From contig AQTY01000005.1 in assembly GCA_000372225.1 (NCBI GenBank), positions 1 to 64,000 of the forward strand: a DNA stretch of 64,000 nt, written 5' to 3'. Source of the DNA: Candidatus Nitromaritima sp. SCGC AAA288-L16 (GTDB taxonomy: Bacteria > Nitrospinota > Nitrospinia > Nitrospinales > VA-1). Positions within the stretch are counted from its first letter, which is position 1. Every line of letters starts with the position of its first letter. Made by a program: the position numbers and the translations under genes. Below are positions 29,837 to 37,964 of the stretch, one piece after another. Under the pieces are notes generated by a model. The model was not told the origin of the DNA. It made no database searches and saw nothing but the letters and a program-made list of their open reading frames with translations.

Positions 29837-31120
29837 TCAGTAGACGCAGTTGTCCATTCTAATATCTTCCTTTTTGACAAGGAATAGCTTCGCCAAGTCG
29901 TTGGATAATACTTTGTATCCTCTTTTATTGAAGTGATCCCAATCAACTGGGCCATGAATAAAATCCGATAATGCAGCGTGTCTTAAGCTTTTGGTAGTAT
30001 TTACAAATGAGAAATTATTAAGTTTGGCAAACCTCTTAATGGTTTTGCATAGCTTTATGTGTTTAACTTCTACTACCTTAGTTTCTGTAACATCCGCATC
30101 TTGCATATATCCCCTAGAGTGTATATGTGAAGAAACTATTTTATAGGAGGAAATAGGTGAAGGGACGTAGATTATATTAATCTTTGCTTGAGGAAAAAAG
30201 CTAGCCAGTCGAGTTATCGAATCATTAAAAACGTACATACTTAATTCAATTAATTGGTCAGTTAGACCTAGTTTTTTTTGGAACTTAGTGAGACCGAACT
30301 GTGGAGGAGCCTGAAGATTAATTGGAAGTCCAATTTTTTTCCCATTGATCAATGCTTCGTTAAGCCTAACTGCTTTCCCGTCAAGCAATGTTATGTTTAC
30401 TTTTCCTTTAGGCACAACCTTATAGGGAGAATCCCCTTCTTTTAAACTTTTATTTGGAGGAAACCATTCCTTCATCAAGTTCGAAGCTCCCCGAAAAAGA
30501 AACCGCGTAAAAATCATGTTTTCCCATAAACTATTGTTTAAGTTTTTATTTAATTGTTTTTCAAATTCTGTGTTTAAAAAGTATTGAATTTTTTTTAATC
30601 CAATTTGCTCGGGTTGTTTATCTCCAGTTGCTTTCAGGTTCTGACGTAAAAAACGAATATCGCCGTAAACATCATTTCCTTCGTAAAAAAATATCAAAAA
30701 GTTTTTTGGAGGAGAAAGTTTATAGCCTCTAACAGAGTTTATATATAAAAATTGAGAGACGGGCTCTGACCATATTCCATCAAAACTCGCTGCACCGGCC
30801 CGACCAAAAGAAACAACGTCAATTCCTGTTATTTCATGAATTAAATGAGCCGCAGAAAAAGCAGGTGATCCAAAAAAAATACTTCTCTGGATTTCTGTCG
30901 ACCAATCACCGGCACCAACCGCATAAGAATCACCTGTTATAGCTATATATTCATTAGGAAATTGAGTCTTCTTTGAACTTTGCGCTAAAATGCGTAGTTT
31001 TTTATCAACTAAACCATATAAGCGCAAAGGAAGTTTATCCATGAATTTTGGAAAGAGCCATTCCCCTAAAGCCATTATCAAAAAGGTGCTTGCTAAAATG
31101 AGAATTAAATTTTTAATCAT
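29837..31120 (-). CDS. Membrane-anchored SGNH/GDSL-like hydrolase
   Basis: The 427-residue protein has an N-terminal hydrophobic helix (about 4-22). A GDS motif then reads ITGDSYAVG (Ser65), FGRAG supplies a glycine, FYEGNDV provides the asparagine block, and DWDHFNKRG near the C-terminus matches the Asp/His block. These are the four blocks of SGNH esterases and O-acetyl transfer or removal enzymes. The domain is probably outside the cytoplasmic membrane and may modify a sugar polymer or lipid. Substrate and partner are not apparent; the next genes are hypothetical. Confidence 0.75.
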   Translation of the reverse strand: MIKNLILILASTFLIMALGEWLFPKFMDKLPLRLYGLVDKKLRILAQSSKKTQFPNEYIAITGDSYAVGAGDWSTEIQRSIFFGSPAFSAAHLIHEITGIDVVSFGRAGAASFDGIWSEPVSQFLYINSVRGYKLSPPKNFLIFFYEGNDVYGDIRFLRQNLKATGDKQPEQIGLKKIQYFLNTEFEKQLNKNLNNSLWENMIFTRFLFRGASNLMKEWFPPNKSLKEGDSPYKVVPKGKVNITLLDGKAVRLNEALINGKKIGLPINLQAPPQFGLTKFQKKLGLTDQLIELSMYVFNDSITRLASFFPQAKINIIYVPSPISSYKIVSSHIHSRGYMQDADVTETKVVEVKHIKLCKTIKRFAKLNNFSFVNTTKSLRHAALSDFIHGPVDWDHFNKRGYKVLSNDLAKLFLVKKEDIRMDNCVY

Positions 31121-31190
31121 TTTTTATTAGGTTTTGGTCGCAAACTCTACGCTTTGAAGGGGCGAAATTTTGAATTTGATGGAGCCTTTA

Positions 31191-31409
31191 TTATGTAGCC
31201 AACCAAAATAAGAAAAATAACAAGAGGCAAGAGAGGACTACCTGTAGGCCGAACGAAAACCCGGGCCCAGTAAACAAAATAAGAACGGTGCAAGAGCATA
31301 GAATTATAAATGCTAGGGCTTTGCGGGTACTATCCTTTATCATCGGTTTTGTTGCGGAATTGTGTGAAGAAGGTTCTTGAGGGTTATTTTTGCCAGCGGG
31401 TTTTTTCAT
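31191..31409 (-). CDS. Small two-span membrane protein
   Basis: From ATG 31409 the product has 72 residues; an earlier ATG at 31442 inside the upstream gene is possible. A polar, Pro/Lys-rich N-terminus is followed by two hydrophobic segments (about 26-42 and 50-70). No family is recognised. It is 8 bp downstream of the 166-aa hypothetical gene, so probably co-transcribed with it. Confidence 0.55.
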   Translation of the reverse strand: MKKPAGKNNPQEPSSHNSATKPMIKDSTRKALAFIILCSCTVLILFTGPGFSFGLQVVLSCLLLFFLFWLAT

Positions 31410-31416
31410 TGGACTG

Positions 31417-31917
31417 TTAGACGAATAAGTTATGCATCTCATTAATAATTAAAATATCCTCTGCTTCAGAAAAAATGTCTTGAGTTGTCATCGAAGAGCT
31501 TCCTTCAGGGGAGTCGGTTACTTCGATAGGCAGGTTTTCTTTAAAAGCTAGCCTTGGGAAAGAACTTAAGTAATCTTGAATGCTTTTATGAGAGAAGGAT
31601 CTTTTGATTTCGTTGACAAACTGGTTAAGAGTTTTTTCCAGATGGTCAACCTGTTCGAATATTCCTCTGTAGTTCTCGTTAATCGTGAGTGTATAGCTCA
31701 GTTGAAGATTTTTGTTTTGCTTTAGAGCATGGTTTTCTTTGTTTCTTGAGAGGTTATCCGGATATAGGAACTTAAGCTTGTTGCGCTCAGTTTTTAATAG
31801 GTAATAGACTAGGCTAAGTTTCTCACCAATTAGAAACGTCAACCCACCTCGGGTTCCCTGTTGCTTAGAAATGGTTAGTGCTTCCTCGCAATAATTTCTA
31901 ATTTCTTCCGAAGTCAT
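31417..31917 (-). CDS. Hypothetical helical protein (166 aa)
   Basis: The product is soluble and mostly helical, with no signal peptide and no motif I recognise. Charged and leucine-rich segments suggest a small cytoplasmic regulatory or structural protein. It begins at ATG 31917 after a GGACGTGGA leader and is followed closely by the small membrane-protein gene, suggesting a two-gene unit. Confidence 0.65.
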   Translation of the reverse strand: MTSEEIRNYCEEALTISKQQGTRGGLTFLIGEKLSLVYYLLKTERNKLKFLYPDNLSRNKENHALKQNKNLQLSYTLTINENYRGIFEQVDHLEKTLNQFVNEIKRSFSHKSIQDYLSSFPRLAFKENLPIEVTDSPEGSSSMTTQDIFSEAEDILIINEMHNLFV

Positions 31918-32094
31918 TCCACGTCCTTATAAATAAGCAAAGAACCTTAATACAACAGGGCACCAAAAATCAAGTGTCTTTGGGTTGACATCCTATTATT
32001 CTTATATTTATTAGGAAGTAAACACTATTTTAACGGCTCTTGATGGGCAAGACAATATTATTTCTAAAAGTAATTATTTAAGTTTCTATTATAC

Positions 32095-32739
32095 TTAGGG
32101 GAAGGAATTAGGGAAGTAAAACTGAGCAAATTTGAATGCGAGTCTTCTTGTGAATGAGTGGATAAAAGATTCATCCCCCCGAATAGGGCGAATATGAACG
32201 AAGTGCATTCCTGCTAAACGCGCTCCTCCATCAGTAAGGAAATTATCGCCAATCATGCATACGACACTTGGATCATCTAAGCCAAGAAAATCTGTCATGG
32301 CCTTTTCAAAGCCACGTTTATCTGGTTTTGGTAGAACATTAGTTACCACATTAATACCTTTGAATTGATGAAACCTATCTTCAAATGCGTTGGTATAAAT
32401 TGCTACCTTGAGTCCGTGATCAACCATTTTATTAATGTGTGCAACAACTTCACTGGAAAACTTACGTGCGTGATGCGGTCCTAGCGTTCCGTCGGCATCA
32501 ATTAGTATGCCTTTTATGCCATCTAATTTTAGTTGGTCGATAGGTACTTCTACAAAGCGATCAACAGCCATATAGGTTTTAAGAAGATTGGGGCGAAAGG
32601 GCATCAATAAAAAGTATATTATTTTAGCTAAGGTCAGGCCATCTCGAGTAACTCGTTTATCTTCTTTGGAGGCTTCGGGCATTAGGTCAGCAGCAATGTG
32701 AGGTTTTATTTTAAAACTGGGGCATAAGGTGATTATCAC
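32095..32739 (-). CDS. YqeG-like HAD phosphatase, family IIIA
   Basis: The 214-residue protein has the HAD nucleophile motif ILIDADGTL (Asp81, Asp83) and the ...IYTNAFEDR motif II region. KPDKRGF follows with Lys, and MIGDNFLTDGG is the Asp block. These resemble YqeG phosphatases, related to phosphatidylglycerophosphatase in plastids and some bacteria. The substrate is therefore probably a lipid phosphate or a small phosphoester. The GTG start at 32739 is uncertain; an internal ATG at residue 20 is an alternative. Confidence 0.85.
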   Translation of the reverse strand: MIITLCPSFKIKPHIAADLMPEASKEDKRVTRDGLTLAKIIYFLLMPFRPNLLKTYMAVDRFVEVPIDQLKLDGIKGILIDADGTLGPHHARKFSSEVVAHINKMVDHGLKVAIYTNAFEDRFHQFKGINVVTNVLPKPDKRGFEKAMTDFLGLDDPSVVCMIGDNFLTDGGARLAGMHFVHIRPIRGDESFIHSFTRRLAFKFAQFYFPNSFP

Positions 32740-32864
32740 CAGAGATTATTGTAAAATCAAACAAATTTGATTCTTAAAAGGTCATCTGAGGTCTTAGGCT
32801 TAATTATATTTATGTAAGTTTGAGATGTGGGTGGTTAAACGGAATTATTCTATGAGGAAAATTT

Positions 32865-33818
32865 ATGTTCGAATATGGCAAAGAAGGTATTCATCTTCCT
32901 AAATTTTTAAATACACTTAATGAGTTGAGGACCATTCGCAAACAAAAAAAGCTCAGAATTCATTCTTCAGTCAAGCGGCGTAGATCTAGAAAAAAGATGG
33001 ACAAATTTGTGGGAAAAAACTGGCCTGGGGGATACATCATTCTCGATACGGGGGACTTCTTGTACGTACCTAAAACCATCGACTATACAGGGCATCAACG
33101 TTTAATTGAGCCGTTTAGAGAAGAGCCTATAATCAGTAAATTCTGCAAACCTGGAATGATCGTCTTCGATGTTGGAGCAAATATTGGAGAATGGATCTTA
33201 ACTATGGCAAATGGAGTTGGGACCCAAGGGAGAGTTTACTCATTTGAACCCACCCCTTTTCTTTTTGACGCCTTAAATAAAACAGTGGTGGCAAATCAAT
33301 TTAGTCAGGTTATTGTTTCCCCTTACGCTCTAAACGATAAAAGTAAAACTATGGATTTCTATATCCAATACGATGAAAATGAACTATTGGACGCAAGACT
33401 ATCCCGTCTGGATTCGCCGGCAGATTTTAAGGAATGGACAACCGATGGGAAAAAAGCGAAAAAAATACAAGTCAAAACGATCACGTTGGATGAGTTTGCT
33501 GTCAAAGAAAAACTGGAAAGATTAGATTTTATTAAAATTGATGCAGAGGGATACGAAAGCGTTATTGTGGAAGGGGGGCTCACTGTGTTAAAAAAATTTC
33601 GGCCGAACCTTATTTTAGAATGTGGTGGAGTATATGATTCTGAAGAAAAAAGAAAAAGAATGATAACACGCTTAAGAGAGTTGGATTACAATCTTATGGG
33701 TCTGCCTGTGCTGAGTGGCATTGTGGAAGTGACTTGGGAACAATTCATTAATTTATCTTTTCCCATGAGCTCTGAGCGAGCGGTGAACCTCTTGTTTACC
33801 CAACTGCCCCGCACTTAA
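32865..33818 (+). CDS. FkbM-family SAM-dependent methyltransferase
   Basis: The 317-residue protein has a Rossmann core with VFDVGANIGEW (SAM binding), the acidic YSFEPTP, and a late IKIDAEGYE motif typical of FkbM proteins. These enzymes methylate hydroxyls of sugars, polyketides or glycolipids. A strong GAGG ribosome binding site lies before the ATG. No biosynthetic cluster accompanies it; the substrate may be a surface polysaccharide. Confidence 0.88.
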   Translation: MFEYGKEGIHLPKFLNTLNELRTIRKQKKLRIHSSVKRRRSRKKMDKFVGKNWPGGYIILDTGDFLYVPKTIDYTGHQRLIEPFREEPIISKFCKPGMIVFDVGANIGEWILTMANGVGTQGRVYSFEPTPFLFDALNKTVVANQFSQVIVSPYALNDKSKTMDFYIQYDENELLDARLSRLDSPADFKEWTTDGKKAKKIQVKTITLDEFAVKEKLERLDFIKIDAEGYESVIVEGGLTVLKKFRPNLILECGGVYDSEEKRKRMITRLRELDYNLMGLPVLSGIVEVTWEQFINLSFPMSSERAVNLLFTQLPRT

Positions 33819-34131
33819 TTATTGAAAAGCTCATAAAATGCTCCACTTGGTTGCAGATAATAGCAGTTTTACACAAATAACAGATAACTGATCTGCTATA
33901 GCAGGAAGCAATATTTTTATGGGAGCCAAGAATAAATTATTTTTTGGCTAACTGGGGACAACTCAAGTGCTTGGGCCAGCCTGCGCTACAGCTTACAATG
34001 ATTTTTTAATGGGAATTTGTGATTTGTCGATAAGAAGTAGGGTGTATAGCTCAAAATTAGTGAATGATCTTGGTTATCTTCGGAGTAACTTTAGTTAGTT
34101 CTTCAAAGAAACGCGTGAAAAAGAAAACTTT
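33819..34131. other. 313-bp intergenic interval
   Basis: No gene or clear structured element was found by eye between the methyltransferase and the fusion gene. The end nearest the downstream gene is AT-rich and may hold its promoter, but no clean promoter pair was identified. Confidence 0.3.
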
Positions 34132-36390
34132 ATGACTAAAAACCGACAGAGACACTTGTTAATCATAGGAGGGGGGGTATTTCAGGTTCCTGCTATCAAG
34201 GTTGCCAAATCTATGGGGCTTAAAGTTGTTGTGACTGATTACAATGGCGATGCAGAAGGGATGCTGATGGCAGATTATCCGATCGAAGTTAGTACTCGTA
34301 ATATTAATCTAACGGTTAATGCAGCGAAACAATTTCACGCGTCCTGTCGACTTGATGGAGTGATGACGGTTGGTACGGATGCATCGCAAACGGTAGCGGC
34401 AGTTGCTAACGCGTTAAATTTACCGGGGATCCCCTTCGAGGTTGCTGAACGTTCAACAGACAAGATAAAGATGCGTCGACGGTTGCATGAAATGGGTATT
34501 GCGGTCCCACACTTTAGATCTGTTTGGACCATAGACGACCTTAATGCTGCGATTAAGGACATGTCCTTACCCTTGGTTATCAAGCCTTGTGACAATATGG
34601 GAGCGCGAGGAGTTAAAATGATTAGTGAACCTCATGAGGCCCCCTCAGCTTTCCACGAAGCCAAAGAAGCTTCAATTAGTGGGAAGCTGATCGTCGAAGA
34701 GTTCATGGAGGGCCCGGAACTTAGTCTAGATGCTTTGGTTTTTGATGGTCGTATTCAAGTGACCGGTATTGCTGATCGAATTATCGAACGCGCACCATAC
34801 TTTGTGGAGGTTGGTCATACACTTCCTTCCAATCAACTTCAAGAAAAGCAGGATCAGGCTGTTGAATTGTTTTGTTCTTCGATTAAAGCGCTGGGGATCG
34901 ATATTGGCGCGGCGAAAGGGGACATCAAGCTTACTGCAGACGGACCCAAAATTATCGAGATTGCTGCTAGACTGAGTGGCGGTTGGATGTCAACTTTTAC
35001 TTACCCTTTGGCAACAGGTGTCAATTTAATGAAAGCTGCCATTGAGGTGGTGCTCGGTGATACACCAACTGATCTTGAAGAAAAGCATGAACTGATTTCA
35101 GTCGAGCGAGCAATTATTCCAAGGGCAGGAAAAATTTTATCTATTAATGGGGTGGACGACGCTCGAAAGATCAAGGGAGTCAAAGAAATTATTTTTCTGA
35201 AGGAAGCAGGCGACTCTGCTGAAGAACTTCGGAGTAATTTGGGTAAGACGGGATATGTCATCAGCACCGCTAAGACCCGTGAAGAGGCGATTCGAATTAA
35301 TGATTTAGCTCGGCAGACCATTCAAATAAAAGTGGGAGAGCCAGGCGAGGTTACTTGGGAAGTTATACGTAATAACGCACGAAAGAAATTTTATATTGCC
35401 TGTAAAGCCTGCGCTGTTTGTGATGGAGTTGAGTGTGCTGGTAAGGTGCCCGGAATTGGTGGAATAGGGTCGGGTTCTTCCTTTACCGAGAATCTTCATG
35501 CTCTTGCAAGATATAAGGTTAATCTTCGCACCATTCACAACGTTAAAGATCCTGATTTGTCGATAGATCTATTTGGACAAAGGCTGTCAATTCCCATCCT
35601 TGCAGCCCCTATCACGGGAATGGAAACTAACCTTGCAGGTGGGATGGATGAAAAGGAATATGCCGCAGCTGTGGTCAATGGGTGTATTAGCATGGGGACT
35701 ATTGGTATGGTTGGTGATGGCGCTAGTCCAAACAAATACCTAATTGGCCTTGAGGTAATTAAAAAATTAGGAGGACTGGGTATTCCTGTTTTTAAACCCC
35801 GTGCCTTCAATATAGACATCATTAAAAGATTCAAAGCTGCTGAAGATGCTGGGGCTATTGCTGTAGGTATTGATATTGATGCGGTATCATTTAAGACCAT
35901 GACAATGAAAAATCAGGCTGTTGGTCCCAAATCGATTGAGGAACTGCTAGAATTAAAATCTCACCTTTCAGTTCCCTTTATTCTTAAAGGCATAATGAAC
36001 CCTAAGACGGCTCTTGCTGCCATTGAAGCTGGGGCCGATGCAATAGTTGTTTCAAACCATGGTGGTAGAGTAATGGATACGATGCCTGGGACTGCGGAAG
36101 TATTGCCTGAAATAGCAAGTGCTGTTGCAGGACGGGTGAAGATTCTTGTAGACGGTGGTATCAGAGAGGGAATAGATGTTCTAAAAATGCTAGCACTTGG
36201 TGCTGATGCCGTTATGATTGGAAGACCCATTTGTATAGCTGCTTTTGGAGCTGCTCAAGAAGGCGTAGAATTCTATCTAAATCAAAAGCGAAGCGAATTA
36301 AAAAAAGCAATGATTCTTACCGGGTGCCCTGACATCAATCATATAGATCCCTCTGTTATCGTTCGTGATTCAAAAGGCCAAGTATATTAG
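34132..36390 (+). CDS. ATP-grasp / FMN alpha-hydroxy-acid dehydrogenase fusion protein
   Basis: The 752-residue protein joins two enzymes. Residues ~1-400 form an ATP-grasp ligase with a Rossmann-like pre-ATP region, IKPCDNMGARGVKM for ATP binding, IVEEFMEGPE and IIEIAARLSGG. A Cys-rich linker (CKACAVCDGVEC, about 424-435) follows. Residues ~450-752 form a TIM-barrel FMN-dependent alpha-hydroxy-acid dehydrogenase with SNHGGR (about 641-646), DGGIREG and MIGRP, including the catalytic His and Arg. The Cys-rich segment recurs in single-domain clostridial relatives. I know no function for this pairing. It sits 258 bp upstream of aclB in the same direction, so a role in organic-acid metabolism beside the reductive TCA cycle is a hypothesis. 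Confidence 0.85.
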   Translation: MTKNRQRHLLIIGGGVFQVPAIKVAKSMGLKVVVTDYNGDAEGMLMADYPIEVSTRNINLTVNAAKQFHASCRLDGVMTVGTDASQTVAAVANALNLPGIPFEVAERSTDKIKMRRRLHEMGIAVPHFRSVWTIDDLNAAIKDMSLPLVIKPCDNMGARGVKMISEPHEAPSAFHEAKEASISGKLIVEEFMEGPELSLDALVFDGRIQVTGIADRIIERAPYFVEVGHTLPSNQLQEKQDQAVELFCSSIKALGIDIGAAKGDIKLTADGPKIIEIAARLSGGWMSTFTYPLATGVNLMKAAIEVVLGDTPTDLEEKHELISVERAIIPRAGKILSINGVDDARKIKGVKEIIFLKEAGDSAEELRSNLGKTGYVISTAKTREEAIRINDLARQTIQIKVGEPGEVTWEVIRNNARKKFYIACKACAVCDGVECAGKVPGIGGIGSGSSFTENLHALARYKVNLRTIHNVKDPDLSIDLFGQRLSIPILAAPITGMETNLAGGMDEKEYAAAVVNGCISMGTIGMVGDGASPNKYLIGLEVIKKLGGLGIPVFKPRAFNIDIIKRFKAAEDAGAIAVGIDIDAVSFKTMTMKNQAVGPKSIEELLELKSHLSVPFILKGIMNPKTALAAIEAGADAIVVSNHGGRVMDTMPGTAEVLPEIASAVAGRVKILVDGGIREGIDVLKMLALGADAVMIGRPICIAAFGAAQEGVEFYLNQKRSELKKAMILTGCPDINHIDPSVIVRDSKGQVY

Positions 36391-36455
36391 TTCCAATTTT
36401 TAAGAAATAAAAAGACCTCTCCTTTGCAATTAGCCCAGAATCACCTTCATTGATA

Positions 36456-36483
36456 TTGACAAAAAACTGAATTTATCTACAAT
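36456..36483 (+). promoter_or_regulatory. Sigma70-like promoter for aclB-aclA
   Basis: TTGACA (36456-36461), a 16-bp spacer and TACAAT (36478-36483) give a near-consensus vegetative promoter about 165 bp upstream of the aclB start. The leader is therefore long (~150 nt) and could be regulated. It is the best promoter match noticed in the window. Confidence 0.6.
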
Positions 36484-36648
36484 ACAGCCTCCTAAGCCAA
36501 TAGACTATGTGGTTAGTCGTTGCTCTGTAGTGCTTTTCTGTGTTTATCCAATCACTAGTTGATTAGATTGAATTAAGTTAGTTATGACACCTCATGAGGT
36601 TGTTGTAAGGAATAAATATTTAACATTCGCTAAGTCAGGAGATTAAAA

Positions 36649-37920
36649 ATGCAAATAACCGGCATGCTCTGGGGCAGGAAGTTGCTGGATTTAGTTGAGT
36701 ATCCTCATTCAGAGGTTCGAGGTCCGGAACTGAGTGTCGACGACATTAAGAACATGGTTAAAAAACATGGAGAGATCTTCATTAAACCTGTGTTCAAGGG
36801 GGGCGTCGGTAAAAAAGGAAAGTCCGGACTTATTGGGCGCGCAAAGAATTTTACTGATGCTCTCAAGGAAAAGGAACGCCTCTATTTTGTCGAGCACAAA
36901 ATAGGAAATATTTCTGCGAAGTCGGATGGTGTTACTTATGAAGCGGCCGTTCCGGCAGACCATGAAGTTTATTTTTCAATTTCAGAAAGCACGGTTCATC
37001 GAGCTCCGATCATGACGCTAACGCATCATGGTGGAGTAGACATCGAAGAACTTCCAGAGGATAAGATTGCGGTTGTCCCATTTGATGCTTTGACCGGACT
37101 CAAAGCGTTCCATGTATCCAATGCTCTTGTTGGGTTAGGCGCTCCACCAGCAATCATAAGCCCATTGGTGCAGAATCTCCCTAAATTGTGGGACTTATAC
37201 AATAACTATGGAATGACGATGCTTGAGTTGAATCCGATTAGGATGATGCCTGGCAAAGGTGGGCGCTACACTCCTTTGGCTTGCGACTTTAAATGCGCTT
37301 TTGATCAAGATGATCCAGCCTGGAAGCGTTTGGAACTTCCGTCACATATTTTTACAGAAGATAACTCGGAGTTCGAGCAAGAGATCAATCAACTGCGGAC
37401 TTATCAAGGGCAGAGTGACGTATATGTGATCAACGATCAGGGAAGCATTACTGCTCCGACTTTTGGTGGTGGAGCCAATGCTATGGTTACTGAATTACTT
37501 GGTGAAGCAGCGACTATTTCCTCTGATTTTGGAGGGAACCCTCCCTACGAGAAGATGAATGAGATTTCAAACATCACTTTCAAACATTGGTTGGAACAAT
37601 CAAACGTTTTATTCATAATTGGTGGTAAAGCGAACAATACAGATATTTATGAAACATTTCGTGCTATAGGTGATGGACTTAGATCCTATTTTCAAAAAAA
37701 TGGACCCAAACCTTTGTTTGTCGTAGTTGGCCGCGGTGGACCCAACCTGATAAGGGGAATGGGCTATTTACGTGACGTTTTAGAATCATTAGAAATCCCT
37801 TACCGATTTTTTGGACACGATAGCGCAATGTCTGAGGTGATCAACTATGCCATGGCAATCAATAAATGGATGATGAATGGCGGCAAAAAAGAAATTGCGA
37901 CCAAAATGAATATTAAATAA
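36649..37920 (+). CDS. aclB: ATP-citrate lyase, small (ATP-grasp) subunit
   Basis: The 423-residue protein is the citryl-CoA-synthetase beta-like subunit of ATP-citrate lyase, related to SucC, with an ATP-grasp fold. Near residues 45-65 KPVFKGGVGKKGKSG binds nucleotide, and YGMTMLELNP matches the family's acidic metal-binding segment. The C-terminal CoA-binding-like part includes GGGANAM and DFGGNPPYEKM. With AclA it cleaves citrate to acetyl-CoA and oxaloacetate using ATP, the key step of the reductive TCA cycle. A strong CAGGAG ribosome binding site precedes the ATG. It is first in the aclB-aclA operon. Confidence 0.93.
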   Translation: MQITGMLWGRKLLDLVEYPHSEVRGPELSVDDIKNMVKKHGEIFIKPVFKGGVGKKGKSGLIGRAKNFTDALKEKERLYFVEHKIGNISAKSDGVTYEAAVPADHEVYFSISESTVHRAPIMTLTHHGGVDIEELPEDKIAVVPFDALTGLKAFHVSNALVGLGAPPAIISPLVQNLPKLWDLYNNYGMTMLELNPIRMMPGKGGRYTPLACDFKCAFDQDDPAWKRLELPSHIFTEDNSEFEQEINQLRTYQGQSDVYVINDQGSITAPTFGGGANAMVTELLGEAATISSDFGGNPPYEKMNEISNITFKHWLEQSNVLFIIGGKANNTDIYETFRAIGDGLRSYFQKNGPKPLFVVVGRGGPNLIRGMGYLRDVLESLEIPYRFFGHDSAMSEVINYAMAINKWMMNGGKKEIATKMNIK

Positions 37921-37964
37921 TTTAATTAATATCTATTAAAAAGCAGAATCGGAGGATATGAAAA

